In this document: one piece after another, positions 8,098-15,516 of the stretch
Layout of the letters: every line of letters starts with the position of its first letter
Numbering within the stretch: position 1 is the stretch's first letter
Source of the DNA: Cyclobacteriaceae bacterium
Lineage (GTDB): Bacteria > Bacteroidota > Bacteroidia > Cytophagales > Cyclobacteriaceae
NCBI GenBank assembly: GCA_020436125.1
Contig: JAGQYK010000012.1
Coordinates: forward strand, 1-64,000
Length of the DNA stretch: 64,000 nucleotides
Direction: 5' to 3'
Translations under genes and position numbers: made by a program
The notes under the pieces: model-generated
Databases searched by the model: none
What the model saw: only the letters and a program-made list of their open reading frames with translations
What the model was told of the DNA's origin: nothing

Positions 8098-11000
8098 ATG
8101 AGTGAAGAAATATTAAAGGCACTTACCCAATTATTTGCAATCATCACGAAACAAGATGGTGGCGTTACGGTAAACGAGCGCCAATATGTAATTCGCTTTT
8201 TCCAGCAGGAATTAGATCAAGCCTCCATTCAGGCTTATCTTGAACGATACGATAAATACTCTGGGTATAGTGAAAAGGGACCATCTCATCAATTAACAAT
8301 ATCAGCTCCCTCCGTTAAAGATTCCATTGTCACACTTGGGATTTGTAAAAAAATCAATCGTACCCTCACCCAAAAACAAAAAGTAATTGTCCTAATTAAA
8401 TTACTGGAGCTGGTTGGCGCTGACAATAAGTTTACGCCACAACGAATGGAAATCATCAATACGGTTTCCACAGTTTTCAACATCAGTGCAGAAGAGTATA
8501 AGCTGATTGAAACTTTTGTGGTCACTACTAATATGGCTGAGCTCGATTTTGCAGACATTTTAGTGGTGAACGCTCAATCTGAAAAGGCAGCAAAAAAACA
8601 AAAACACATTCAAACTGAGATCGATGGAAATCTCTTCTTTATGAAGGTACCCAGTGTGGATCTCTATTTTGCACAATACCTCGGTGATGAATCTCATTAC
8701 CTCAATGGGTTCGTGATGCAACACAACCGCATCTATCTTTTCTCACATGGGAGCACAATTAAAATACAATCCGGTAACGCTCTGTATTATAGTGATATCA
8801 TTGCCGACTTCAATGAAGAACTACAAACCACTAAACTTTCCTTTAATGCAACCATTGACGAGTATCGATTTCCAAATGGAGCGATAGGACTCAAGGATAT
8901 CGTTGTCTCGGAAGGCCCTGGTAAGTTGATTGGAATAATGGGAGCCAGTGGAGCAGGCAAAACAACTCTTTTAAATGTGCTTGCCGGTCTGGAAAAGCCA
9001 ACAAAGGGAGAAATTCTGATTAACGGATACAATATTCACGCTAGGCCCGATAAAATAAAAGGAGTAGTGGGGTATGTAGCTCAAGATGACTTACTCATTG
9101 AAGAGTTAACGGTTTATGAAAACCTCTATTATAATGCAAAGCTCTGCTTTGCTCATTTTTCCGAATCAGAAATAAATGACCGAGTGCTGGAGGTACTTGA
9201 AAATCTAGGGCTAGAAACTCGCAAAGATTTAAAAGTAGGTAGCGTACTCGATAAAAAAATAAGCGGAGGGCAGCGTAAAAGACTCAATATTGCTCTGGAG
9301 CTTATTCGTGAACCTGCCATTCTGTTCTTGGATGAACCTACTTCAGGTCTCTCCTCCCGAGATTCAGAGAATGTGATTGACCTTCTCAAGGAACTATCCC
9401 TAAAAGGGAAACTGGTGTTTGTTATCATCCATCAGCCCTCGTCAGATATTTATAAAATGTTTGATAAAATGATTATCATGGATACTGGAGGCTACCCGAC
9501 TTACTACGGCACCCCAGTAGAAGCAGTTTCCTATTTTAAACGGGCTACCCATCAGGCGCATAGCAATAGAGGTCAATGTGAGACATGCGGAAACGTAAAT
9601 CCAGAACAAATCTTTAACATTATCGAGGCTAAGGTAGTGGACGAATATGGACAACCAACCAACAAGCGGAAGGTGACTCCCATGCAATGGCATGATATGT
9701 TCAAGAGCAAATTTAAAATTTCAGCTTTAGCCAATGAAAAGGAAGACCCCCCCCAATCTCTTCACATACCAAGTAAAATAAAGCAAACACTCATTTTTGC
9801 CACGCGGGATCTGAAAGCTAAAATAAGCAACCGACAGTACATGCTTATCAATCTTCTCGAGGCACCTTTTCTTGCTCTTATACTTTCTGTCATTATAAAA
9901 TACAAAAGTGCACCCGGTGGCGAAGATTACCTATTTCGGTTCAACGAAAATCTTCCCGCTTATCTTTTGATGAGCATTATCGTTGCCCTGTTTATGGGTT
10001 TAACGGTGAGTGCTGAAGAGATTATCAGAGACCGTAAAATACTTAAGAGAGAATCATTTCTGAATTTAAGCTGGAACAGTTACCTGGTATCCAAACTAGG
10101 CATCTTGTTTCTACTATCCGCCATTCAAACTTTATTGTTTGTGTTGGTTGGCAATCTCATATTGGAGATTAAGGGGATGACGCTGGCATTTTGGTTTATT
10201 CTTTTCTCTACATCATGTTTAGCTAACGTGCTGGGCTTAAATATTTCCTCAGCATTTAATTCCGCAGTTACTGTCTATGTATTAATTCCACTCTTGCTCA
10301 TTCCCCAAATGATATTAAGCGGTGTGTTATTTAGTTTTGACAAACTTCACACAGTCATTAGCAATAAGGAAAAAGTACCATTCGTAGCAGATCTCATGGC
10401 TTCCCGATGGGCGTACGAAGCATTGGCTGTTCATCAGTTTGTTAATAATGATTATGAAAAAGCTTTCTACCCTTACGAAAAGGAAGCCTCAATTGCTGAT
10501 TACAAGTCCGCGTATCTTGCCGATGAGTTACAAAAGCAAAATCAATTCGTTTTAAAGCACTATCAAAGTGATAATGATTCAATCAGGCGAAAAGTTACCG
10601 TTGCCCTAGACATCATCAAGAATGGGCTCTCAAAAGAACCCTATAAGGAAGGTATTGAAGGGGCAAATCTCAACCTAGCATTAACCATCCAGGGCTATTC
10701 AAAAGAATTCAGCAACCAATTGGAGGTGTATCTAAATAATTTCAGAAAACATTATCAAGGAGTCTACAACGAACAGGTGAAAACTGCCGATTTGAAAATG
10801 TCGTTTTATGAAAAAGAAGGGTTTGATCTCAATGAGGAGAAGAACAATTACTATAATGAGAGCCTTGCCGATCTGGTAAAAAACGTGAACACTAAAGAGC
10901 GGTTATCAATCGTAAATAATAGGCCCATCCAGCTAATCGACCCTATTTTCCAAACCCCCAACCCAATTCACCCCCTGGATTATCGAACTGGTTTCTTTTT

Positions 11001-11160
11001 CCCAAAAAAGAGCTTCCTGGGGGTGCAATACAGCACCTATCTTTTTAACAGTGCGGCTATATGGCTAATGACCTTAGCGCTCTATATTATGCTCTATTTT
11101 GGGTTGCTAAGAAAACTCCTTGATTCATCTGGTAAGGTTACATTTGTAAACCGAAAGTAA
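8098..11160 (+). CDS. ABCG-type ABC transporter (NBD-TMD fusion) with TerB-like N-terminal domain
   Basis: A 1020-residue half-transporter. Residues 1-150 are helical with two TerB-like segments (TKQDGGVTVNE and VGADNKFTPQR). The nucleotide-binding domain follows: Walker A GASGAGKT at 282, signature SGGQRKR at 389, Walker B LFLDEPTSG with Asp412 and Glu413, and H-loop His445. A CETCG motif occupies the linker. Membrane segments span about 582-745 and 985-1005, with about 240 charged residues between the last two, expected outside the membrane. NBD-before-TMD order is that of the ABCG/White exporters. Its substrate is unknown. An 8-C run at 9747-9754 sits in the linker. Confidence 0.88.
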   Translation: MSEEILKALTQLFAIITKQDGGVTVNERQYVIRFFQQELDQASIQAYLERYDKYSGYSEKGPSHQLTISAPSVKDSIVTLGICKKINRTLTQKQKVIVLIKLLELVGADNKFTPQRMEIINTVSTVFNISAEEYKLIETFVVTTNMAELDFADILVVNAQSEKAAKKQKHIQTEIDGNLFFMKVPSVDLYFAQYLGDESHYLNGFVMQHNRIYLFSHGSTIKIQSGNALYYSDIIADFNEELQTTKLSFNATIDEYRFPNGAIGLKDIVVSEGPGKLIGIMGASGAGKTTLLNVLAGLEKPTKGEILINGYNIHARPDKIKGVVGYVAQDDLLIEELTVYENLYYNAKLCFAHFSESEINDRVLEVLENLGLETRKDLKVGSVLDKKISGGQRKRLNIALELIREPAILFLDEPTSGLSSRDSENVIDLLKELSLKGKLVFVIIHQPSSDIYKMFDKMIIMDTGGYPTYYGTPVEAVSYFKRATHQAHSNRGQCETCGNVNPEQIFNIIEAKVVDEYGQPTNKRKVTPMQWHDMFKSKFKISALANEKEDPPQSLHIPSKIKQTLIFATRDLKAKISNRQYMLINLLEAPFLALILSVIIKYKSAPGGEDYLFRFNENLPAYLLMSIIVALFMGLTVSAEEIIRDRKILKRESFLNLSWNSYLVSKLGILFLLSAIQTLLFVLVGNLILEIKGMTLAFWFILFSTSCLANVLGLNISSAFNSAVTVYVLIPLLLIPQMILSGVLFSFDKLHTVISNKEKVPFVADLMASRWAYEALAVHQFVNNDYEKAFYPYEKEASIADYKSAYLADELQKQNQFVLKHYQSDNDSIRRKVTVALDIIKNGLSKEPYKEGIEGANLNLALTIQGYSKEFSNQLEVYLNNFRKHYQGVYNEQVKTADLKMSFYEKEGFDLNEEKNNYYNESLADLVKNVNTKERLSIVNNRPIQLIDPIFQTPNPIHPLDYRTGFFFPKKSFLGVQYSTYLFNSAAIWLMTLALYIMLYFGLLRKLLDSSGKVTFVNRK

Positions 11161-11221
11161 ATCTTGCATTTTTGGCAAGTGACAGTTGATTTTTTTACTT
11201 TGTAACGATAAACAATCGGTT

Positions 11222-12118
11222 ATGAGAATTTTAAGTGTGGCGCTGGCAGCCTTGTTCTTAGTTTCCTGCAGTTCTGGGAAAAAGCCAGATGAACAGGCTT
11301 TTGAAGAGAGTTTAGACTCAACGCTAAATCAGGGGCCATCCATTGATGAAGAGGTAATTGGAAGCATTTTGGACCAAATTCCAAGTCCTCTGGAAATCTC
11401 AGTACTACTGAAAAAATCCGGCATAAAGTACAATTCGGACTTATTGAATTCTCCGGACAACCTCCCAAAGTATAACAGCAATTATAAAATGGCACTTAAT
11501 CTGGGTATATATGGAACAGATTTAGGCTACACCAATATCTATGGCCAAAACCAAAGTGGAATCAAGTACTTATCATCTATTAAAAGTCTTGCCAATCAAC
11601 TGAACATTGGTCAATTTTTTGACATAGAGACAATTGGGAGACTGGCTACCAACAGCAAAAACCTTGACTCATTACTGCTCATTACAACACAAAATTTCAA
11701 CTCTATCAACCATTACCTTCAGCAACAAAATAGGTCAAGTCTTAGTGTTTTATTACTAACGGGAGGATGGCTCGAGGCAATGCAGGTAACCTGCCAGGTG
11801 GCCGCGAGCAACCCGGATCATACTGAACTTAGAGAGAAAATTGGTGAGCAAAAGATCACTTTGGAGCAAATTTTACTCTTGTTTTCTTTCTATGAGAACG
11901 ATGAAAACATGGCATCGTTATTGAAAGACCTTAAGGAATTAGAGGCTACTTTTAACAAAATCAATATTACCTATACCTATAATGAATCATCTATGGAAGT
12001 GGTGGATGGTGTAGCTGTGATTAAGGATAACAGCACTACAACCATAGAAATCACAGATGAGGACGTTCGAAACATCATGTCCAAGACCAATTCCATAAGA
12101 AACAAAATCATTAGCTAA
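11222..12118 (+). CDS. Lipoprotein of unknown function in the ABC transporter operon
   Basis: I start it at the ATG at 11222: this gives MRILSVALAALFLVSC, a short charged n-region, hydrophobic core and lipobox with Cys16. An upstream in-frame TTG (11186) would spoil the signal. The mature protein has about 280 residues, mostly helical, with a Q/N-rich middle and an acidic C-terminus. I recognise no domain. It lies 61 bases after the transporter and 13 bases before a small secreted protein. It may be the periplasmic or outer-membrane partner of the transporter; only position supports this. Confidence 0.75.
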   Translation: MRILSVALAALFLVSCSSGKKPDEQAFEESLDSTLNQGPSIDEEVIGSILDQIPSPLEISVLLKKSGIKYNSDLLNSPDNLPKYNSNYKMALNLGIYGTDLGYTNIYGQNQSGIKYLSSIKSLANQLNIGQFFDIETIGRLATNSKNLDSLLLITTQNFNSINHYLQQQNRSSLSVLLLTGGWLEAMQVTCQVAASNPDHTELREKIGEQKITLEQILLLFSFYENDENMASLLKDLKELEATFNKINITYTYNESSMEVVDGVAVIKDNSTTTIEITDEDVRNIMSKTNSIRNKIIS

Positions 12119-12131
12119 CATTGCATAAAAT

Positions 12132-12563
12132 ATGAAAAGGATAATATTTTCAGTTTTTTTAATCTGCATAGCAAGTTGGGGATCAGCTGGATTAGCTGGC
12201 CAATGTGATGCTGAAAATCTAAGCAATGCTTGTATACCCAAATTGACAGGTGGTTTTAACTTTCTCAAAAGTTATAAAATTGATGGTCAGGGTGGAGCGA
12301 AAGATAAAGTGGAGTACTCCTATGTATTCACTAAGGGTACACAGTATATGATTAATTTGTGTGCAGGTGGTAACGGACCTGACGGCCTTGTAGTAAGCTT
12401 GTACGACTCACAACGCAACAAGGTAGCTAGCAGTAAGGTAAATGATCAGTTTATCTCTGCGATCGCTTATCCTTGTAACGCAACAGGCATCTACTACATC
12501 CAATATACTTTTGATGGATCGGCTACCTATTGTGGTGGCAGTGCACTGGGCTTCAAAAGATAA
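12132..12563 (+). CDS. Small secreted cysteine-containing protein
   Basis: The 143 residues begin with a clear signal peptide (MKRIIFSVFLICIASWGSAG). The mature part has six cysteines (C25, C33, then one each near LCAGG, YPCN and TYCGG among others), which could form disulfides in the periplasm, and a beta-rich pattern with YSYVF, GLVVSLYDS and GIYYIQYTF that recalls pre-peptidase C-terminal (PPC-like) sandwiches. The family assignment is weak. It is the last gene before a terminator and so closes the siaC-ABC unit. Confidence 0.7.
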   Translation: MKRIIFSVFLICIASWGSAGLAGQCDAENLSNACIPKLTGGFNFLKSYKIDGQGGAKDKVEYSYVFTKGTQYMINLCAGGNGPDGLVVSLYDSQRNKVASSKVNDQFISAIAYPCNATGIYYIQYTFDGSATYCGGSALGFKR

Positions 12564-12583
12564 AATATTTAAACTGATATTTG

Positions 12584-12619
12584 CAGCCGCTCTGATCACT
12601 TGGAGCGGCTGTTGTTTTT
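12584..12619 (+). terminator. Rho-independent terminator closing the siaC-ABC operon
   Basis: A perfect 9-bp stem (CAGCCGCTC at 12584-12592 with GAGCGGCTG at 12603-12611), 10-base loop and a U-rich tail (12612-12619). The esterase ATG follows only 7 bases after the tail, so the esterase must be read from read-through or from a promoter lying inside or ahead of this hairpin. Confidence 0.8.
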
Positions 12620-12625
12620 ACCAGC

Positions 12626-13288
12626 ATGAAGGAACAACGCGTACAGTTCAATTTCGAGGCTCGTTATTACACCCTTGGTGAATTAACAAAAGAGACCCAA
12701 CAAGTTTGGTTTGTCATTCATGGATACGGTCAATTGGCTCAATATTTTATCAAGAAATTTGCAGTATTAGAAGATAAAGGCATATATGTAATTGCTCCTG
12801 AAGGTCTTTCTAGATTTTACCTGGAAGATATTCCTACCAGAGTAGCAGGTGGAAGTAACCGTGTAGGCGCCACCTGGATGACAAGGGAAAACAGAGAGAC
12901 AGATATTCATAACTATATTAACTACCTTCAAAGTGTCTACGATATAGAGCTTAATCAAAAAGATACGCCTCCAGTTTCTATACTTGGCTTTTCACAGGGA
13001 GGCGCTACAGCCACTCGCTGGGCATTGAGTGGTCAACCTCAGTTCGATAAATTCATATTATGGTCCGGGATATTTCCTGTTGATATGAATTTTGAAAGTG
13101 GTAAGGAAATTTTGAAAGACAAGAAGGTGATCACCGTTTATGGAGACAACGACCCCTTCATTACTCCAGAGAGAATGAAGGAAATGGAATTACTGTCTTC
13201 AAAAATTGATCTTATCCCTAAGAGAATAACGTTTAGTGGAAAGCATGAAATAGACAACAAGACGCTTTTAAGTCTTGTTAACCTATAG
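12626..13288 (+). CDS. Alpha/beta hydrolase, phospholipase/carboxylesterase type
   Basis: A 220-residue cytoplasmic serine hydrolase without a signal peptide. The oxyanion region HGYGQ, the nucleophile elbow GFSQGG with Ser123, the acid in GDNDPF (probably Asp176) and His207 in SGKHE make a complete triad. Size and GFSQGG put it with the carboxylesterase/phospholipase family; the substrate is unknown. It starts right after a terminator and its stop overlaps the convergent SDR gene by 6 bases. Confidence 0.82.
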   Translation: MKEQRVQFNFEARYYTLGELTKETQQVWFVIHGYGQLAQYFIKKFAVLEDKGIYVIAPEGLSRFYLEDIPTRVAGGSNRVGATWMTRENRETDIHNYINYLQSVYDIELNQKDTPPVSILGFSQGGATATRWALSGQPQFDKFILWSGIFPVDMNFESGKEILKDKKVITVYGDNDPFITPERMKEMELLSSKIDLIPKRITFSGKHEIDNKTLLSLVNL

Positions 13289-14044
13289 CTCCTTTTTCAC
13301 AATAGTCGCACTTGCCTGCGCAACAGGTAGCACAACCAGATCAGCCATTACAACGTGCGCTGGTCGTGTTAAGGCAAATAATATCATATCTGCAATATCC
13401 TCAGGTCTTAAGGGTTCATAACCTTTATACACAGAACTAGCACGCTCCTCATCCCCTTTGAATCGCACCAACGAAAATTCAGTTTCTACTAAACCAGGAT
13501 GAATGGCCGTAACTTTTATTCCATGAGCGTTCAAGTCGATACGCATCCCTTTTGTAATAGCATCCACCGCAAACTTACTGGCGCAGTACACATTCCCATT
13601 GGGGTAAGCCTCCTTACCCGCAATCGAACCAAGGTTAATAATATGGCCTTGATTTCTTTTAACCATTCCAGGTAATACCTCATGCGAAACGTAAAGTAAC
13701 CCTTTCACATTAATATCAATCATGGCATCCCAATCCTCTAAGCTACCTGATTGAATGGGAGCCAGTCCGTGCGCATTTCCCGCGTTATTAATAAGTATGT
13801 CGATCTGTTTCCAGTTTTCATCTAAAGATTGAATTGCAGCAGCCACTTCTTTTTTATCCCTCACATCAAATGATAATACAGTCACCTCTGTCTTATCCTT
13901 CAAATCTTGCTTGAGACTCTCTAGCCTATCTTTTCTTCTTCCACAAAGGATTAATTTAAAATCATGGTCGGCTAATAGCCAGGCGGTAGCTTCACCTATT
14001 CCTGATGTGGCACCTGTTATTAGTGCAATTCTTTTTTGAGACAT
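13283..14044 (-). CDS. Short-chain dehydrogenase/reductase, NADP-dependent 3-hydroxy acid dehydrogenase (YdfG) type
   Basis: A classical SDR of 253 residues: nucleotide loop TGATSGIG (10-17), Arg37/Arg38 after the second strand favouring NADP, NNAG (86-89) and the triad Ser140, Tyr153, Lys157 (YCASK). The segment HEVLPGMVKRNQGHIINLGS is typical of the YdfG-like group, which oxidises serine and other 3-hydroxy acids. The exact substrate cannot be read from sequence. porT ends one base upstream, so it may be read with the ubiE-porT genes. Confidence 0.88.
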   Translation of the reverse strand: MSQKRIALITGATSGIGEATAWLLADHDFKLILCGRRKDRLESLKQDLKDKTEVTVLSFDVRDKKEVAAAIQSLDENWKQIDILINNAGNAHGLAPIQSGSLEDWDAMIDINVKGLLYVSHEVLPGMVKRNQGHIINLGSIAGKEAYPNGNVYCASKFAVDAITKGMRIDLNAHGIKVTAIHPGLVETEFSLVRFKGDEERASSVYKGYEPLRPEDIADMILFALTRPAHVVMADLVVLPVAQASATIVKKEL

Positions 14045-14045
14045 T

Positions 14046-14780
14046 TTATTGAAAAATAAAGTAAACAGATATTGTATTGGTATTCACCCGATTCAATGGT
14101 TCCTTAAATGAGCTTGGATCAGACCCGAGCAAATTGGCTATACCCCTTGAAAACCGAATCTCTTGAGAGAATTTAAAAAGAGGAAAATAGAAATCAAAAC
14201 CGATTCCCGCATCCAATGACAGGTTCGTTTGCTTGATGTCCAAAACTTCTGTAGTGGATTGGATATCATTTTTACCCGAGGCCTCTATAGATGGCGTGAT
14301 ACCACCGATCATATACATACGTACATTTCCTCTTCGCATCGATTTATATTTTAACAAAATCGGAAATTCAACCATTGTAGTTTCTGTCAACTGACTTTGG
14401 CTAGATTCATCAGTATAGTTGTATTCCAATTGATGATCATAAAAGCCGGCCTTTGGCATTATTCTCAAATCCAAGTCACTGTTGAGCCTGAGATTAACCA
14501 GAAACCCCAGCGAAAAACCAGGAGCGAAGGGAGTTAACACCGAATGAACCGTATCCAATGATTGCGTAACAAATTGATCCGAATATTTTACCTGGTAAGC
14601 TGAAGTATGAATCCCGATCATGAAACCATAACTTATTTTTCGCTCGTCATAGTTAGGATTATGCTGCCTAGCCCACTTAAAGCTTTGACCCCATGCGTTG
14701 GAGCAAAGCAAAAGCAATCCCATCAGAACTATTTTGTTCCGGTGTAAAGCGAACTTATGCCGAAAGTAAGTGGCTTGCAT
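14046..14780 (-). CDS. porT: PorT-like outer-membrane beta-barrel protein (type IX secretion/gliding)
   Basis: The 244-residue protein has a signal sequence with a long basic n-region (HKFALHRNK, then IVLMGLLLLCSNAWG) and beta-barrel strands through to a C-terminal aromatic (VYFIFQ). Length, the RKISYGFMIGIH start and position directly after ubiE are those of PorT/SprT in this phylum, where PorT is needed for type IX secretion. As called, its first 17 codons lie inside the ubiE 3' end. The next ATG (14723) would leave a signal without positive charge, so the overlap is probably real. PorT identity rests partly on the ubiE neighbourhood. Confidence 0.75.
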   Translation of the reverse strand: MQATYFRHKFALHRNKIVLMGLLLLCSNAWGQSFKWARQHNPNYDERKISYGFMIGIHTSAYQVKYSDQFVTQSLDTVHSVLTPFAPGFSLGFLVNLRLNSDLDLRIMPKAGFYDHQLEYNYTDESSQSQLTETTMVEFPILLKYKSMRRGNVRMYMIGGITPSIEASGKNDIQSTTEVLDIKQTNLSLDAGIGFDFYFPLFKFSQEIRFSRGIANLLGSDPSSFKEPLNRVNTNTISVYFIFQ

Positions 14781-15451
14781 GATGTGTTTTTATACCCCAA
14801 ATGGTTAAGAATCTTAACAAAACCTTCACCATCAGGGAAGGCCTGTACCGATTCTGGCAAATAGGTGTAGGCTGAACTGTCTTTAGAGACCCAACGGCCG
14901 ATTTTAGGTAAAACGAACTTAAAATAAAAGTTATATAACTGTTTAAATGGAAATTTACGAGGCTTTGAAAATTCAAGTACAACTACCTTTCCTCCTGGCC
15001 TTACTACTCTCAGTATTTCCGCCAATCCATTTTCAAGGTTTTCAAAGTTACGCACTCCAAATGCAACGATGACAGCATCAAATTTATTTTCTTCAAAAGG
15101 AAGATTTTCTGAGTCACCATAAAGTAGCTCAATTTTATCATCCAGCTTTCTGTCTTTCATTTTGGTCCTTCCCACCTCCAACATGCCTTCAGAAATATCA
15201 ACCCCTACTACTTTATCCGGATTCAATTTAAGCGCTTCAATTGCAAAATCTCCAGTTCCAGTTGCTACGTCCAAAATTTGTTTTGGAGTAATTTCCACCA
15301 ATTGCTTAATGGCTTTTCTTCTCCAAATAATATCGATACCCAGGCTTAAAAAATGATTGAGAAAATCATAATTACCACTGATGTTATCAAACATCTTAGC
15401 CACCTGATCTTTCTTTGCGGATGTGTCTTTTTTGTATGGTACTACTGTCAT
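14729..15451 (-). CDS. ubiE: Demethylmenaquinone methyltransferase
   Basis: SAM-dependent methyltransferase for the last step of menaquinone synthesis (also called menG). The start is placed at the ATG at 15451: MTVVPYKKDTSAKKDQV is the usual beginning in Bacteroidota, whereas the open frame extends 9 codons further without support. Motifs are FDNISGNYDFLN, the SAM loop DVATGTGDFA and the later VAFGVRNF with LRVVRPGGK. Menaquinone is the expected quinone, given the cbb3 oxidase and class 2 PyrD in this window. Confidence 0.92.
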   Translation of the reverse strand: MTVVPYKKDTSAKKDQVAKMFDNISGNYDFLNHFLSLGIDIIWRRKAIKQLVEITPKQILDVATGTGDFAIEALKLNPDKVVGVDISEGMLEVGRTKMKDRKLDDKIELLYGDSENLPFEENKFDAVIVAFGVRNFENLENGLAEILRVVRPGGKVVVLEFSKPRKFPFKQLYNFYFKFVLPKIGRWVSKDSSAYTYLPESVQAFPDGEGFVKILNHLGYKNTSCKPLTFGISSLYTGTK

Positions 15452-15516
15452 AAAAAAATTAACCAACGATTTAAACAATCGTTGGTTTAAGAAGTTTCAA
15501 AATTGGTAAAAAGAAT

